Shown here: positions 1 through 9,132 of the stretch, one piece after another
Numbering within the stretch: position 1 is the stretch's first letter
Layout: every line of letters begins with the position of its first letter
Origin: Chloroflexota bacterium
GTDB lineage: Bacteria > Chloroflexota > Anaerolineae > SpSt-313
DNA length: 64,000 bases
Assembly (NCBI GenBank): GCA_029553955.1
Contig: JAKPJZ010000074.1
Location: 81,129-145,128, forward strand
Reading direction: 5' to 3'
Notes under the pieces: model-generated
Seen by the model: only the letters and a program-made list of their open reading frames with translations
Told to the model about the DNA's origin: nothing
Databases searched by the model: none
Translations under genes and position numbers: made by a program

Positions 1-463
<463 letters not shown>

Positions 464-492
464 TTGCAGCGCGAGTTGTCACATGTTATAAT
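464..492 (+). promoter_or_regulatory. Sigma-70 promoter of mscS
   Basis: TTGCAG (464-469), a 17-base spacer and TATAAT (487-492), with TG two bases before the -10 box (extended -10). The predicted start of transcription is about 18 bases before the start codon. Confidence 0.8.
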
Positions 493-516
493 GCTGCCTC
501 GGAAAGGGGTAGGGGA

Positions 517-1563
517 ATGGCCTTCCTGCAGTGGACCGTCCTCGGCAACACGGTGCAGACTTGGGCCTGTGCGCTCCTGATCACGATCCCGATCTTGGTG
601 TTGTTCTGGGCCGCGCAGCGCGTGTTGCTGCGGCGCTTTCGCCGCCACGCGCTGGCCACCAAGAGTGCTGTTGACGATGTGATCAGCGGCGTTCTGGCGC
701 GGACGCGCTTCTGGCTGCTGGCCGTGCTGGCGGTCTATGCGGGGTCGCTGGTGCTCACGCTGCCGCCCGAGGTGGCCGCCTGGAGCGGCGCCCTCGCGCT
801 GGCTGGGCTGCTGGCGCAGTTGGCCATCTGGGCCGATGCGCTGATCGACCATTGGCTGGCCTGCTACCAGAAGCAGCACGGCGGCGGCGAAGGCGTGGGC
901 ACCATGCGCGTGGTGGGCTTTTTCGCGCGGCTGGCGCTCTATTCGCTCGTCGCGCTCCTCGCGCTCGACAACCTGCCCAACGTCCAGGTCACGAGCCTCA
1001 TCGCCAGCCTGGGGGTGGGCGGCATTGCCGTCGCCCTGGCGGTGCAGAACATTCTGGCCGATCTGTTGGCGTCGCTGTCCATCGCCTTCGACCGGCCCTT
1101 TGTCATCGGCGATGCGATCGTCGTGGGCGACTATTCGGGCACCGTGGAGCAGATTGGGCTCAAGACCACGCGGCTGCGCAGCCTCTCGGGCGAGCAACTG
1201 ATCATTTCGAACAACGACCTGCTGAGCAGCCGCATCCGCAACTATCGGCGCATGCAGGAGCGGCGCATCGCCTTTACCATCGGCGTCACCTACGAGACGC
1301 CGTATGACAAGCTCGAGCGCATCCCGGCGCTGATCAGGGAGATCATCGAGGCGCAGCCGCTGGCGCGTTTCGATCGCGCGCATTTTCAGGCGTACGGCGA
1401 TTTGGCGCTGCTCTTCGAGACGGTCTACTATATGCGCACGCCCGACTATGCCGCCTATATGGATACGCAGCAGGCCATCAACCTGGCCATCTTTCGGCGC
1501 TTTGCCGAGGAGGGGATTGCCTTCGCCCGCCCGGCGCAGATGCTGTACGTCAGCAAGAACTAG
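517..1563 (+). CDS. MscS-family mechanosensitive ion channel
   Basis: A 348-residue membrane protein. Three or four hydrophobic helices occupy about residues 13-150. They are followed by the pore helix and beta-domain signature of small-conductance mechanosensitive channels: residues 155-200 contain GVGGIAVALAVQNILADLLA, then FDRPFVIGD. Proteins of this family open under membrane tension and release solutes during osmotic downshock. The start follows GGAAAGGGGTAGGGGA, with a strong promoter just upstream, so the gene is probably monocistronic. Downstream lies a tandem repeat and then a convergent gene. The family assignment is firm; the conductance class is not determinable. Confidence 0.93.
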   Translation: MAFLQWTVLGNTVQTWACALLITIPILVLFWAAQRVLLRRFRRHALATKSAVDDVISGVLARTRFWLLAVLAVYAGSLVLTLPPEVAAWSGALALAGLLAQLAIWADALIDHWLACYQKQHGGGEGVGTMRVVGFFARLALYSLVALLALDNLPNVQVTSLIASLGVGGIAVALAVQNILADLLASLSIAFDRPFVIGDAIVVGDYSGTVEQIGLKTTRLRSLSGEQLIISNNDLLSSRIRNYRRMQERRIAFTIGVTYETPYDKLERIPALIREIIEAQPLARFDRAHFQAYGDLALLFETVYYMRTPDYAAYMDTQQAINLAIFRRFAEEGIAFARPAQMLYVSKN

Positions 1564-1619
1564 CGAAGCTTCGCCTCAAGCAGACGAGGACATCCACCGC
1601 AGAGGCGCGGAGGGCGCTG

Positions 1620-1721
1620 TAATGGTCTTGATGGGCCGTAGCCTAGCCGCTTGTGGGCGTCGCAGCCCTGTGATGGTCTTGATGGGCCGTAGCCTAGCCC
1701 CTTGTGGGCGTCGCAGCCGAA
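1620..1721. repeat. Two tandem 51-bp units of the GTAGCCTAGCC family
   Basis: Two direct copies (1620-1670 and 1671-1721) differ at a few bases. Each has TGGTCTTGATGGGCCGTAGC followed by a TTGTGGGCGTCGCAGCC segment. The same word recurs at 2873-2916, 45999-46046 and 51785-51830. The units lie between the convergent mscS and 1740-2705 genes. Confidence 0.85.
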
Positions 1722-1739
1722 GACCGTTGCGCTGAGCCG

Positions 1740-2705
1740 CTAGATAGATGAGCGCTCGCGGTAGGGCGTGGTGCCAAAGCGCGTCACGACGACTGCGCCG
1801 AGGCCCCATACGCCGATGGCGCCAATGACGATAAAGCCGACGCAGGGGATGCTGGTGAGCGTGGCCAGGATGGCGAGGCCCACGGTGGCGGCGAGGAGCG
1901 GCTCGTGGCCGCCGCGCCGGCCGGTGAGCGCCTGCTGGCCCACGGCGAGGCCGGCCGGCAGCCAGGCAAAGAGCAGGCCGGCCGCCAGGGCGATGACGAT
2001 AGCGGCCGCAAGTGGAATGCCGATGACGGTTGAGGCCAGGAGCGGCACGCCGACGACAGCGACAAGCCAGGCCAGCAGCCCGGCGGCCACGCTCTGCCAG
2101 GGGTGGCGGCGCAGGGCGTGGCTGGCGCGCTCGGCCGGGCCGGGGGCGATAGTGAGCACGAGCAGGCCCAACGCCACGACGACGAGGCTCCCCAGGAGCA
2201 CTTGCAGCGCCCAGACGAAGAGGTTGCCGGCCATGCCGATGCCCCACGGCCAGCCGAACCAAAAGCTCGGCAGCGAGAGCAGGCAGCGTTCGCGCCAGCG
2301 GCTGAGGAGGGGCGCCTGAGGGCTGCCGCGGCCGCCCATGACCTCGCCGTGGACCACGGCGCCGGCCCGCCGCAGCACACCGCCAGAGGCCAGAACGTCG
2401 CCCGCCACCCGCGCCGTCTCGGCCAGCGTAATGTCGCCGCTGGGCGCAAAGGCTTGCCCGTCGACCTGGCCGGCGATGGAGATGCCGCCGCCGAGGGCGA
2501 GCACATCGCCGTGGACCGCGGCCCCCGGCCCCACAATGACGTTGCCGCCAAAGGCGACCATGTGTCCGTCGAGCCGTTGGCCGGCGGCCAGAGTCACGTC
2601 GCGGCCAAAGCTTACCCAACTGCCGAGGCCACCACGACGGAAAAGGGGCTGCCCAACCACCAGGAGCAGCACCAGCAGCGCCAGCAGCACCCGCCACTTG
2701 GACAT
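1740..2705 (-). CDS. Membrane protein with bactofilin-like polymer-forming domain
   Basis: A 321-residue protein. It begins with a hydrophobic segment (residues 4-20), followed by a stretch of about 110 residues rich in short beta-helix turns (VAFGGNVIVGPGAAVHGDVL and similar). Such turns are typical of polymer-forming cytoskeletal (bactofilin-like) domains. The C-terminal half carries four to five transmembrane helices. The start at 2705 was chosen because GGGAGG stands eight bases upstream; a longer frame to 2756 has no ribosome site. Homologous layouts in other bacteria are membrane proteins of unknown role, perhaps organising the envelope. It converges on mscS. Confidence 0.75.
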   Translation of the reverse strand: MSKWRVLLALLVLLLVVGQPLFRRGGLGSWVSFGRDVTLAAGQRLDGHMVAFGGNVIVGPGAAVHGDVLALGGGISIAGQVDGQAFAPSGDITLAETARVAGDVLASGGVLRRAGAVVHGEVMGGRGSPQAPLLSRWRERCLLSLPSFWFGWPWGIGMAGNLFVWALQVLLGSLVVVALGLLVLTIAPGPAERASHALRRHPWQSVAAGLLAWLVAVVGVPLLASTVIGIPLAAAIVIALAAGLLFAWLPAGLAVGQQALTGRRGGHEPLLAATVGLAILATLTSIPCVGFIVIGAIGVWGLGAVVVTRFGTTPYRERSSI

Positions 2706-2839
2706 CGCGCGCACCTCCCGCACACGCCCACTGCCACGGGCATCAGCAATCTGCATGCCGTGGCAGCGGGCTGCGCGGAGTCAGGCTGGCAGGAGCTGCC
2801 GCGCGGAACGGATGAGTGCCTCGCGCCGCTCGCAGGCAG

Positions 2840-2976
2840 CTAGAACATCGGTCAAGTATTCGCATAGACGACGTAGCCTAGCCCCCCTTGGCCGCCGCAG
2901 GCGGCTTCGTGGGCGTCGGAGGACGATGATTCGGCCGTCTGGGGGCCTTCGCAGGAATACTTGACCGATGTTCTAG
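2840..2976. repeat. Inverted repeat enclosing a GTAGCCTAGCC element
   Basis: Perfect 22-bp arms (2840-2861 and 2955-2976, starting CTAGAACATCGG) enclose a 93-base loop. The loop carries the GTAGCCTAGCC word (2873-2883) and a GCCGCC/GGCGGC hairpin. The right arm abuts the end of the broken kinase and seems to have replaced its stop codon region. Compare 45968-46077. Confidence 0.85.
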
Positions 2977-3518
2977 GCCGGCCTGCTGCATGCCCAGAAG
3001 GACGGCGCCAATGACCGGCGGGGCCGTCAACCGCACCAGGCGCGCCCGCAGCGCAAGGGCATGAATCGTCTGACGCATCGGCTCGATGAGCGCCGGGCCG
3101 CCATCGAACATGCTGCCGATGAGCACCACGTCAAAGGCGAGCTCGGCAAACTCGAGCTGGCGGATGACGGCGCAGGCCAGCTCGCCCAGCGGATGATCTC
3201 CAGGGCGACGGAATCGCCCTGTGCGGCTACCTGGAACACCAGTGGCGCCGCATCGGCGTGTACCTCGACCTTGCCTGAGGTCAGGCCCTCGAGGAGCTCC
3301 TCGATGCTGCGCAGCCCGGCGCGCTTGACAAAGGCTGGGGTCAGTTGCGTGCGTGGGCCGCGCCGTATCCATTCGTGAGCGATGGTCTGCAGCGTTTTGA
3401 ACACGAGCTCGCTCGCGCCCGCTGCCTCGCCCACGGCCACGCCCCAGCCTGCGGCCGCACCTGCAGCAGGCCCAAGGCACCATCGTTGACCGCCTCGATC
3501 GACGCCTGGAGGCCAGGG
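2977..3518 (-). pseudogene. Remnant of a BadF/NagK-type sugar kinase
   Basis: The C-terminal part of a BadF/BadG/BcrA/BcrD-type ATPase family kinase (N-acetylglucosamine kinase-like) can be read only by switching frame. One frame gives VGEAAGASELVFKTLQ, RRGPRTQLTPAF and VFQVAAQGDSVALEIIRWA. After about 3190 another frame continues with GELACAVIRQLEFAEL, DVVLIGSMFDGGPALIEPMR and APPVIGAVLLGMQQAG. A further shift near 3440 joins it to the GH4 remnant. The N-terminal ATP-binding half is missing. Together with the neighbour this is a decayed sugar-use locus. The coordinates of the 5' end are approximate. Confidence 0.8.
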
Positions 3519-3521
3519 GGC

Positions 3522-4078
3522 GGATGTGCGAGGAGGGCCTGGTAGGCAGCGCGCTGGCTCCCGGTCACCGCGGCCTCGGCCGCCAGCAGCTCATACGCCT
3601 CGACCTGTGCCAACAGGCCAAAGCATACTGCGGGAAGCGGCTCCGCAGGCGGAGGATGGATGCCGTCACGGTCAACGCGGCAGGGCAGCTCCAGAACCCA
3701 ATCCTGCGGCCAGCCTGGCACCGCGCCACCATGGGGCGCATTGACCACGTGCGTCTCGCCGGTGTCGTTGACGAGCCCGTGTCTCTGCCCCAGGTACTCG
3801 TCGGCGCGCGAGGCAGCCATGCCGCCGGCGCGCAATTGGGCGATGACATAGGCCGCGCCCTCGATGGCCGCGCGCTGGTCGTGCGACAGGACTACACGGG
3901 ACGGGTTGCCTTGGGCGGCCACCATGCGCTGGGCGAGACCGCCCACGATGGCCAGCCGTGCGGCGTCGATGTCCATCAAGCACAACTCGCTCAGGGGAAG
4001 GGAACCAGCGCGCGCCAGGAAGCCGCTGACCAACTCGGGCGTGCAGGTTGACCCTCCACCAATGACAGTGATCTTCAC
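3522..4078 (-). pseudogene. Glycoside hydrolase family 4 gene with internal deletion
   Basis: The first 100 residues are a good GH4 (6-phospho-glycosidase type) NAD-binding start: MKITVIGGGSTCTPELVSGF, an acidic MDID turn, then VIAQLRAGGMAASRADEYLG. The sequence then jumps directly to C-terminal GH4 motifs (NDTGETHVVNAPHGGAVPG, VDRDGIHP, QVEAYELLAAEAAVTG). Intact GH4 enzymes are about 420-450 residues, so roughly 240 residues, including the metal-binding Cys and His, are missing in frame. The reading then runs into the kinase remnant. It lies 53 bases behind the LuxR-type regulator and could be transcribed with it, but it cannot encode an active enzyme. Confidence 0.85.
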
Positions 4079-4131
4079 GATCTTGTGCGCCGCACGCCTG
4101 CCTTGATGCTCGCAGCCGTGAGGGGCGCTGC

Positions 4132-7100
4132 CTATAGCTGCGCCAGCTTGAGCGCATGCGCCTGCGCGATGGCCTGCGTCCGGCTGTTCACGCCAAGCTT
4201 GCGGTAGATATTCTCCAAATGGGTCTTGACGGTGCTGGTAGAGATGAAGAGCCTGGCCGCGATCTCGCGGCTGGACAGGCCGGCGCTCAGCAAGCGCAGC
4301 ACTTCTTGTTCACGCGGCGTGATGGATGCGGCAATGGCCAATGCCGGCGGTTCGTCTGCGGGTGTGGTCTCTTGTGCGCCGTTGGCCTGTCCCAGCTTGG
4401 TGAGGGTCCCCCTGAGAAAAGACTGGATACCGGCATCAAGGTTCGCAGTATGGAGCACGAGCGAGAGCAGGGGGGCAACTTGGGGGGCGTAATCCAGGAA
4501 CGGGCGGATGAAGAACTCGGGTGCGGCGCGTCGCGCCGCTTCGGCCATGACCCGGCGCGCCTGATGTGCCCTGCGCTGATTGAACAGGGCGATGGCCAGC
4601 ATCACGCGCGCCCGCATCATCGGCAACGAGTAGAAGCCATGAGGGTATCTGTCGAGGAGGTGGTTCAGGATGTCTTCGGCGGCCACGTTTCTGTCTTGCT
4701 CGATGAGGATCTCTGCGCGAGCAAGTGCCGAGAACGCGTTTTCCTCGGTCTCCCCTCCTTCGCTCAGGAACCGCTCAGCGGCGGCGAAATCCCGCTGTCG
4801 CAGGCAGAACAGCGCCTGATACGCTGCCAGATCCTGATCGAGCCAGATGCTGGAAGGGCGTTGGGCGTGGAGCTCCCGTACAGCCTGGATGGTGGCAAAG
4901 GCCGCTTCGTTATCTCCCTGCGCCGACTGGATCTTGGCGCGCAGAACCGCGACCGTGACCAGTTCATTGCTGCCGGTAGGGTTCGGATTTACCTCCGTGG
5001 CGCGGACCAAGAGCTGATGTGCCTGCGTCAATTGACTGCGCATAAAGTAGACGCCGCTCAAGGCGGTCAGGGCGATGCTCGCTGGCTCTGGAAGCCTGCC
5101 GCGCAATTCCAGTGCCTGTCGCAGGACCTGGTTGGCGATCTGTTCGCTTCGCCGCAGATGGCCTTGCGAGAACGCCAGGTTGGCGCAGCCTCCCCCTGCC
5201 ACCAGAATGGTGTAGAGATGCCCCCTTTCCTGTGCAGTTTGGTACGCCGCCGTTGCTTCTGTTTCTGCCCCGATCACATCGCGGCGGTAGTCGCGGTAGC
5301 ACTGCAGCATGCCGTTCAGCATCGGCCAGACGGAGTCATCGGCTCCACCTGCCGGCAACTCGGCGGCCTCCTGGCCACTCCGTGCCCAGGGGCGGCAGAT
5401 TCGCTGCACCTGCGAGTGTGTCTCTGGCACGGTGCCGGGCTTCTCCAGCGGCGATCTGGCGGCCATGCTCAGCTCCGTGCGCGCCAGAAGGCTCTCCACC
5501 GCGGTCGACGGCAGTGCTATGCCTGCCAGCCGGACATACAGCGCAAGCAACGCCCTGTGCTGCTGCACCACGGCCTCCGGCAGGTGCTGCAACCAATGCA
5601 GCAGGCGAGAATCCTCTCCGAGGTGCTCCAGCTCGCGCAACGCCACGCTTTCGAGCAAGACCGCGGCTTCTTCCCATGCTTCGATGGCCAGCAGATGACA
5701 TACCGCATCTGCCGGGGCGTTCTGTGCCTGGTACCACTGTGCCGCCTGGCGATGCAGGCGCGGGATTTCGGCGGGGCACTGCTCCTGCAACTGTGCACAG
5801 AGCGTCTCGCGGAACAAGTCATGATAGCGGTACCAGTTCGCCTCCTCCAACCGTTCAAGGAAGAGCCTTTCCTCCCACAAGCGCGCCAGCATGCCGGCAG
5901 CGCCTCTCTGGCCGGTGACGGCGTCGCACAAGGGCGCTGTGAGATGTCTCAGGATCGATGTCTTGAGGAGGAACGTCTGTACCGCTGGCGCTTGCCTCTG
6001 CAGGACGCTTGTGGCAAAGAACTCGCGGAGCAAGCTGTGCGCGCCTGTGAAGGCCTCCATAAAGCTGGAGCGCTTCCCCTGTTGCGCCAGCACGCAGGTC
6101 GCCAGCACAAGGCCGGTTATCCAGCCCTCCGTGCGCTTGACCAGTGTCTGCATGTCGCCATAGACCAGGTGTCGCCCTGGCGAGTGCTGCTGCAAGAACT
6201 CGGTCCCCTCTTCCAGGGTGAAGCGCAGGTCGTCGGCCCCCAGCTCTACCACCATCCCTCTAGCCTGCAGATAGCCCAGGACCAGAGGCGGCTTGGTGCT
6301 GCTGGCCACGACCAGTTTGAGTGTTGGAGGTATGTGCTCCAGCCAGGTCTGGAGGGAGGTGTGAATCCCCGGGTGCTGGATGTGGTGATAGTCGTCCAAG
6401 ACCAGGCCGATGCGGTGGTGCGCGTTGGGCGCGTCGCTCGCTCGGATGATATCGTTCGTCAGGTTGACGACGATCTCGGAGAGGGTCGAAGGTGAGGAAC
6501 TGTGGAGCTGTGACAGCCAGCTCTGGCCCAGGCTTGGGTCAACCGTCTGCAAGGCTGTCACCACCGTAGACCAGAAGCGCAGCGGATGATCATCGTCTGC
6601 GTTGAGGGCCACCCATGCCACCGGCATGCCGCAGCCCTGCCGCCACTCGTTCAGCAGCGTGGTCTTGCCGAAGCCACTGGGGGCGTTGACGAAGGTCACC
6701 GGCCTGTCGATGCGCTGGGTGAGCCGCGCACGCGCGACGAGCTTTTCCGGCAAGGCGGGCGGCTTGACCTTGGTCAGGGGCAGGGAAGTCATCTCACCCA
6801 AGGACGCGGCAGCGGTATCCGTTGGGCTCGGCGCCGCGAGCAACCCGGTGGGATGGCCATCGCTCATCAGTCGCCGCAACGGAATCTGCCCTGCGAGGAA
6901 GGCGCCGGCCTGCTCGAGGCGTTCCGGCGTCAACTCTCCTGACTTGCCCAGATAGGTCTTGGCCAGTTTCCCGTTGCGCCGCCGGTAGCCATACCAATAG
7001 CCGATGCCGCGACGGTGTTCGAGGCGAGCGGTGAAGCGCCCCGTGCCGCCTTCGTAGATGAATGTGCTTTGGCCGGTAAGCCAGGCATACCAGGACTCAT

Positions 7101-7191
7101 GCCCGACCCGCACCGGATTGGCCGCGCAGCCGGCAGGGCCATCGGCGACCAACAGATCGTTGCGGACAAGAGGTTTGCTGTCTCTGCGCAT
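4132..7191 (-). CDS. MalT-like LuxR-family transcriptional regulator (LAL type)
   Basis: A 1019-residue regulator. Residues about 35-95 form an N-terminal block (WYAWL, FTARLEHRRG, YWYGYRRRNGKLAKTYLG) seen in front of many Chloroflexota LuxR proteins. A STAND-type ATPase follows, with Walker A (NAPSGFGKTTLL, about residue 170) and Walker B (GLVLDDYHH, about 255), then TPR-like helices. The C-terminus has a LuxR helix-turn-helix (ITPREQEVLRLLSAGLSSRE, STSTVKTHLENIYRKLG). The family activates transcription on binding a small inducer. The start at 7191 was chosen because the promoter at 7222-7250 rules out a start at 7242. It is divergent from the 7.6-21.8 kb cluster, its probable target. Confidence 0.92.
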   Translation of the reverse strand: MRRDSKPLVRNDLLVADGPAGCAANPVRVGHESWYAWLTGQSTFIYEGGTGRFTARLEHRRGIGYWYGYRRRNGKLAKTYLGKSGELTPERLEQAGAFLAGQIPLRRLMSDGHPTGLLAAPSPTDTAAASLGEMTSLPLTKVKPPALPEKLVARARLTQRIDRPVTFVNAPSGFGKTTLLNEWRQGCGMPVAWVALNADDDHPLRFWSTVVTALQTVDPSLGQSWLSQLHSSSPSTLSEIVVNLTNDIIRASDAPNAHHRIGLVLDDYHHIQHPGIHTSLQTWLEHIPPTLKLVVASSTKPPLVLGYLQARGMVVELGADDLRFTLEEGTEFLQQHSPGRHLVYGDMQTLVKRTEGWITGLVLATCVLAQQGKRSSFMEAFTGAHSLLREFFATSVLQRQAPAVQTFLLKTSILRHLTAPLCDAVTGQRGAAGMLARLWEERLFLERLEEANWYRYHDLFRETLCAQLQEQCPAEIPRLHRQAAQWYQAQNAPADAVCHLLAIEAWEEAAVLLESVALRELEHLGEDSRLLHWLQHLPEAVVQQHRALLALYVRLAGIALPSTAVESLLARTELSMAARSPLEKPGTVPETHSQVQRICRPWARSGQEAAELPAGGADDSVWPMLNGMLQCYRDYRRDVIGAETEATAAYQTAQERGHLYTILVAGGGCANLAFSQGHLRRSEQIANQVLRQALELRGRLPEPASIALTALSGVYFMRSQLTQAHQLLVRATEVNPNPTGSNELVTVAVLRAKIQSAQGDNEAAFATIQAVRELHAQRPSSIWLDQDLAAYQALFCLRQRDFAAAERFLSEGGETEENAFSALARAEILIEQDRNVAAEDILNHLLDRYPHGFYSLPMMRARVMLAIALFNQRRAHQARRVMAEAARRAAPEFFIRPFLDYAPQVAPLLSLVLHTANLDAGIQSFLRGTLTKLGQANGAQETTPADEPPALAIAASITPREQEVLRLLSAGLSSREIAARLFISTSTVKTHLENIYRKLGVNSRTQAIAQAHALKLAQL

Positions 7192-7202
7192 AGGCGCCCC
7201 CA

Positions 7203-7250
7203 CAAGTTGCCCAACACGGAGATTATACTCACTGTTGGGCAACTTGGCAA
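7203..7250 (-). promoter_or_regulatory. Promoter inside a perfect palindromic operator
   Basis: On the minus strand TTGCCA (7250-7245), 17 bases and TATAAT (7227-7222) form a near-consensus promoter for the LuxR-type gene. A perfect inverted repeat with 14-bp arms (7203-7216 CAAGTTGCCCAACA and 7233-7246) and a 16-base spacer covers the space from the -35 edge to the expected transcription start near 7215. This placement suggests autoregulation. Confidence 0.85.
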
Positions 7251-7600
7251 GCTACTCCATCCGCTGTACCGGTCCTTTCGCAGCACAGTAACGATTGTGC
7301 ATACAGTCTAGAATCCGCCGGAATGGGGATAGACGGTCGTCCGTTTCTACCGTACAATAGGGGCGGCTACCAGGAGCGCGGGGGAACGGGCGGGGAACCT
7401 GGCGAGAGTCCCAAACCTTCGCCAACCTCCCCGCCGCCGGCCGACCTACCAGCCGCCAGAAAGCCTCCAAGCTTTGCTTCCGGTCCTCTGCGAAGCACAA
7501 GGCCCGCCGTTCCCGGCCCCTCAAGCGCCAACAAGCATGGCGGTCGTGGTGATCGAGCATTGAGCCTCAGGTCTGGGCGAAACGGAAAGGGGAGTCCTCG
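7251..7600. other. Upstream region of the catabolic cluster
   Basis: About 350 bases without a gene. A TACAAT (7353-7358) could be a -10 box for the flavoprotein gene, but it has no good -35 at the right distance, which fits an activator-dependent promoter. A two-part stem (7389-7396 with 7428-7435; 7401-7405 with 7419-7423) follows. The right part, around 7470-7500 (TCTGCGAAGCAC), resembles the flank of the palindromic repeats at 39985-40068 and 56204-56287, so some of this leader is probably a decayed repeat. Confidence 0.55.
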
Positions 7601-8992
7601 ATGGTCAGAGTCGTCGTCGTTGGGGGAGGCTGTGCGGGCATAGCCGCTGCGGTGGGGGCGCGCAAGGCGGGCGCCGAGGTTATCCTGCTGGAAAGACAGG
7701 ATCAGCTCTTGGGTATCGGCCGCATCGCCGGCAGCATGGACGTGGGCGGCAGGTATCCGCTGCATCTGGAGATTGTGGAGATGGGGGCCGGCGAGGTAAA
7801 CGAGGCCCTCGATGCGGTCTGTTTGCCCAATGTTGAGAACTATCGCAAGTCGCACTATCCCCATCATAGCTTGCCTGGTTCGGAAGAGATGACCAAGCAC
7901 TCCTGGGTCTACAACGTGCTGACGGCGGAACCCGTCCTGCGCAAGCTGTTGCAGAAGATGGGGGTCGAGATCCGCTGGCGAAGCCGGGCGGTCGACGTGG
8001 CCAAAGAAGGCAGCCGCGTGATCAAGGTCAAGCTCGCCAACGGCGACTGGGTCGAGGGGGATGCGTTCATCGATGCCACCGGCTCGGCCGGGGGGCAGAA
8101 TCACTGCATCCCGGATGTTGGCGGCTGCGTGATGTGCCCCTGGATGCAGTGCGCCACTTTCGGCAATCGGGTGGATATTTGCGGCAAAGCCGGCGCGACC
8201 ACAGTGAGCATGCACCAGAAGGATGGCAGGCCCGGCATCAAGTACAACGGGCTCTATCTGTACAAGGGGTCACTCTCAAAAGAGCTGCAGCAGCAACTGG
8301 ACGAGAACCACCAGATATTTGTGCCGTTTCGGGGGGTCATCGATTGGGATGTTGACCCCGAGTGGAGCTGGGGCACTCGAGGGCAAGACGGCAATGACGG
8401 CATGGGCCATCCGGCAGACCCGGAAACGAGCTGGAGAGTAGCGCCGGATGTTGGCCGTTTCCGGCTGCTGGATCGGGGCATTTTTGCCGGCGGCGCGGGG
8501 CCGAGCCCGATACCCCTGGAGAAGCTGAGAGAAATCCCAGGGTTCGAGAACGTCGTCTTGGCGGCACCCGTAGGGGGCCAGAATCTCTGGTCATTGGGCT
8601 ACGATCTGGTCTTTTGCGAGGACTGTCTGCGCGTCCCTCCGCTCGACAACTTGTTCACTGCCGGCAGCAAGGCGCACATGGTCGACGTTCAGCCCGGCAT
8701 CAACTCGGGGTACCTGGCTGGTTTCAACGCCGTGCGGGCCGCCGTGGGCCAGGAGCCGGTCGAGCTGCCGCGGACCACGGTGACGGGTGATATCATTGCC
8801 TTCACCCAGCAGTTCCTCAGGGATTCGGCGCAGACCGAGTATGGCGGGCCGACCACGTTCGTCAGCGCGCATGCCGGCCACTATCTGCGCCGGCTGAAGG
8901 ACGTCGGCTTCTTCCCGGATAACCCGGAGAAGGCCAGGAAACGGATTGCAGAGGCAGGGCTGACGGGTTTCTTCAAACAGCAAGTCATCTAG
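7601..8992 (+). CDS. FAD-dependent oxidoreductase, cluster gene 1
   Basis: A 463-residue flavoprotein. The N-terminal dinucleotide-binding fold is clear (VVVVGGGCAGIAAAVGARKAG, acidic E at the end of beta-2: LLERQ), as is the second FAD motif (GDAFIDATGSAGG, near residue 160). Near 175-190 the protein has GGCVMCPWMQCATFG, a CxxCxxxxC pattern that might bind a metal or cluster. A late GSKAHMVDVQPGINSGYLAG resembles the family's C-terminal FAD contact. AAAGGGGAG precedes the ATG. It opens a run of co-directional genes and faces the LuxR-type regulator. The substrate is unknown; it may oxidise or reduce the compound imported by the Dpp-like system. Confidence 0.8.
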   Translation: MVRVVVVGGGCAGIAAAVGARKAGAEVILLERQDQLLGIGRIAGSMDVGGRYPLHLEIVEMGAGEVNEALDAVCLPNVENYRKSHYPHHSLPGSEEMTKHSWVYNVLTAEPVLRKLLQKMGVEIRWRSRAVDVAKEGSRVIKVKLANGDWVEGDAFIDATGSAGGQNHCIPDVGGCVMCPWMQCATFGNRVDICGKAGATTVSMHQKDGRPGIKYNGLYLYKGSLSKELQQQLDENHQIFVPFRGVIDWDVDPEWSWGTRGQDGNDGMGHPADPETSWRVAPDVGRFRLLDRGIFAGGAGPSPIPLEKLREIPGFENVVLAAPVGGQNLWSLGYDLVFCEDCLRVPPLDNLFTAGSKAHMVDVQPGINSGYLAGFNAVRAAVGQEPVELPRTTVTGDIIAFTQQFLRDSAQTEYGGPTTFVSAHAGHYLRRLKDVGFFPDNPEKARKRIAEAGLTGFFKQQVI

Positions 8993-9132
8993 GGCTGACG
9001 CATAGCCGGTCTGTGGCTTGGCCCGGTGCGCCGCAGCAGGTCGCAACTGGGCCGGCCCAGCCCGGGCCAGGCGCAGGCAGAGCGAGGGAGCCTCCTGAGC
9101 GCTGCGCTGCACAAGCGCACGAGGATACACAG

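Noticed and set aside
4156..6495. A 779-codon open frame on the plus strand opposite the LuxR/MalT-type regulator.
   Set aside because: It mirrors the codon pattern of the real gene, has no family motifs, and the opposite strand shows an intact regulator.
7350..7600. A riboswitch in the leader of the first cluster gene.
   Set aside because: The stems do not match any riboswitch core I know, and part of the leader resembles a decayed palindromic repeat.
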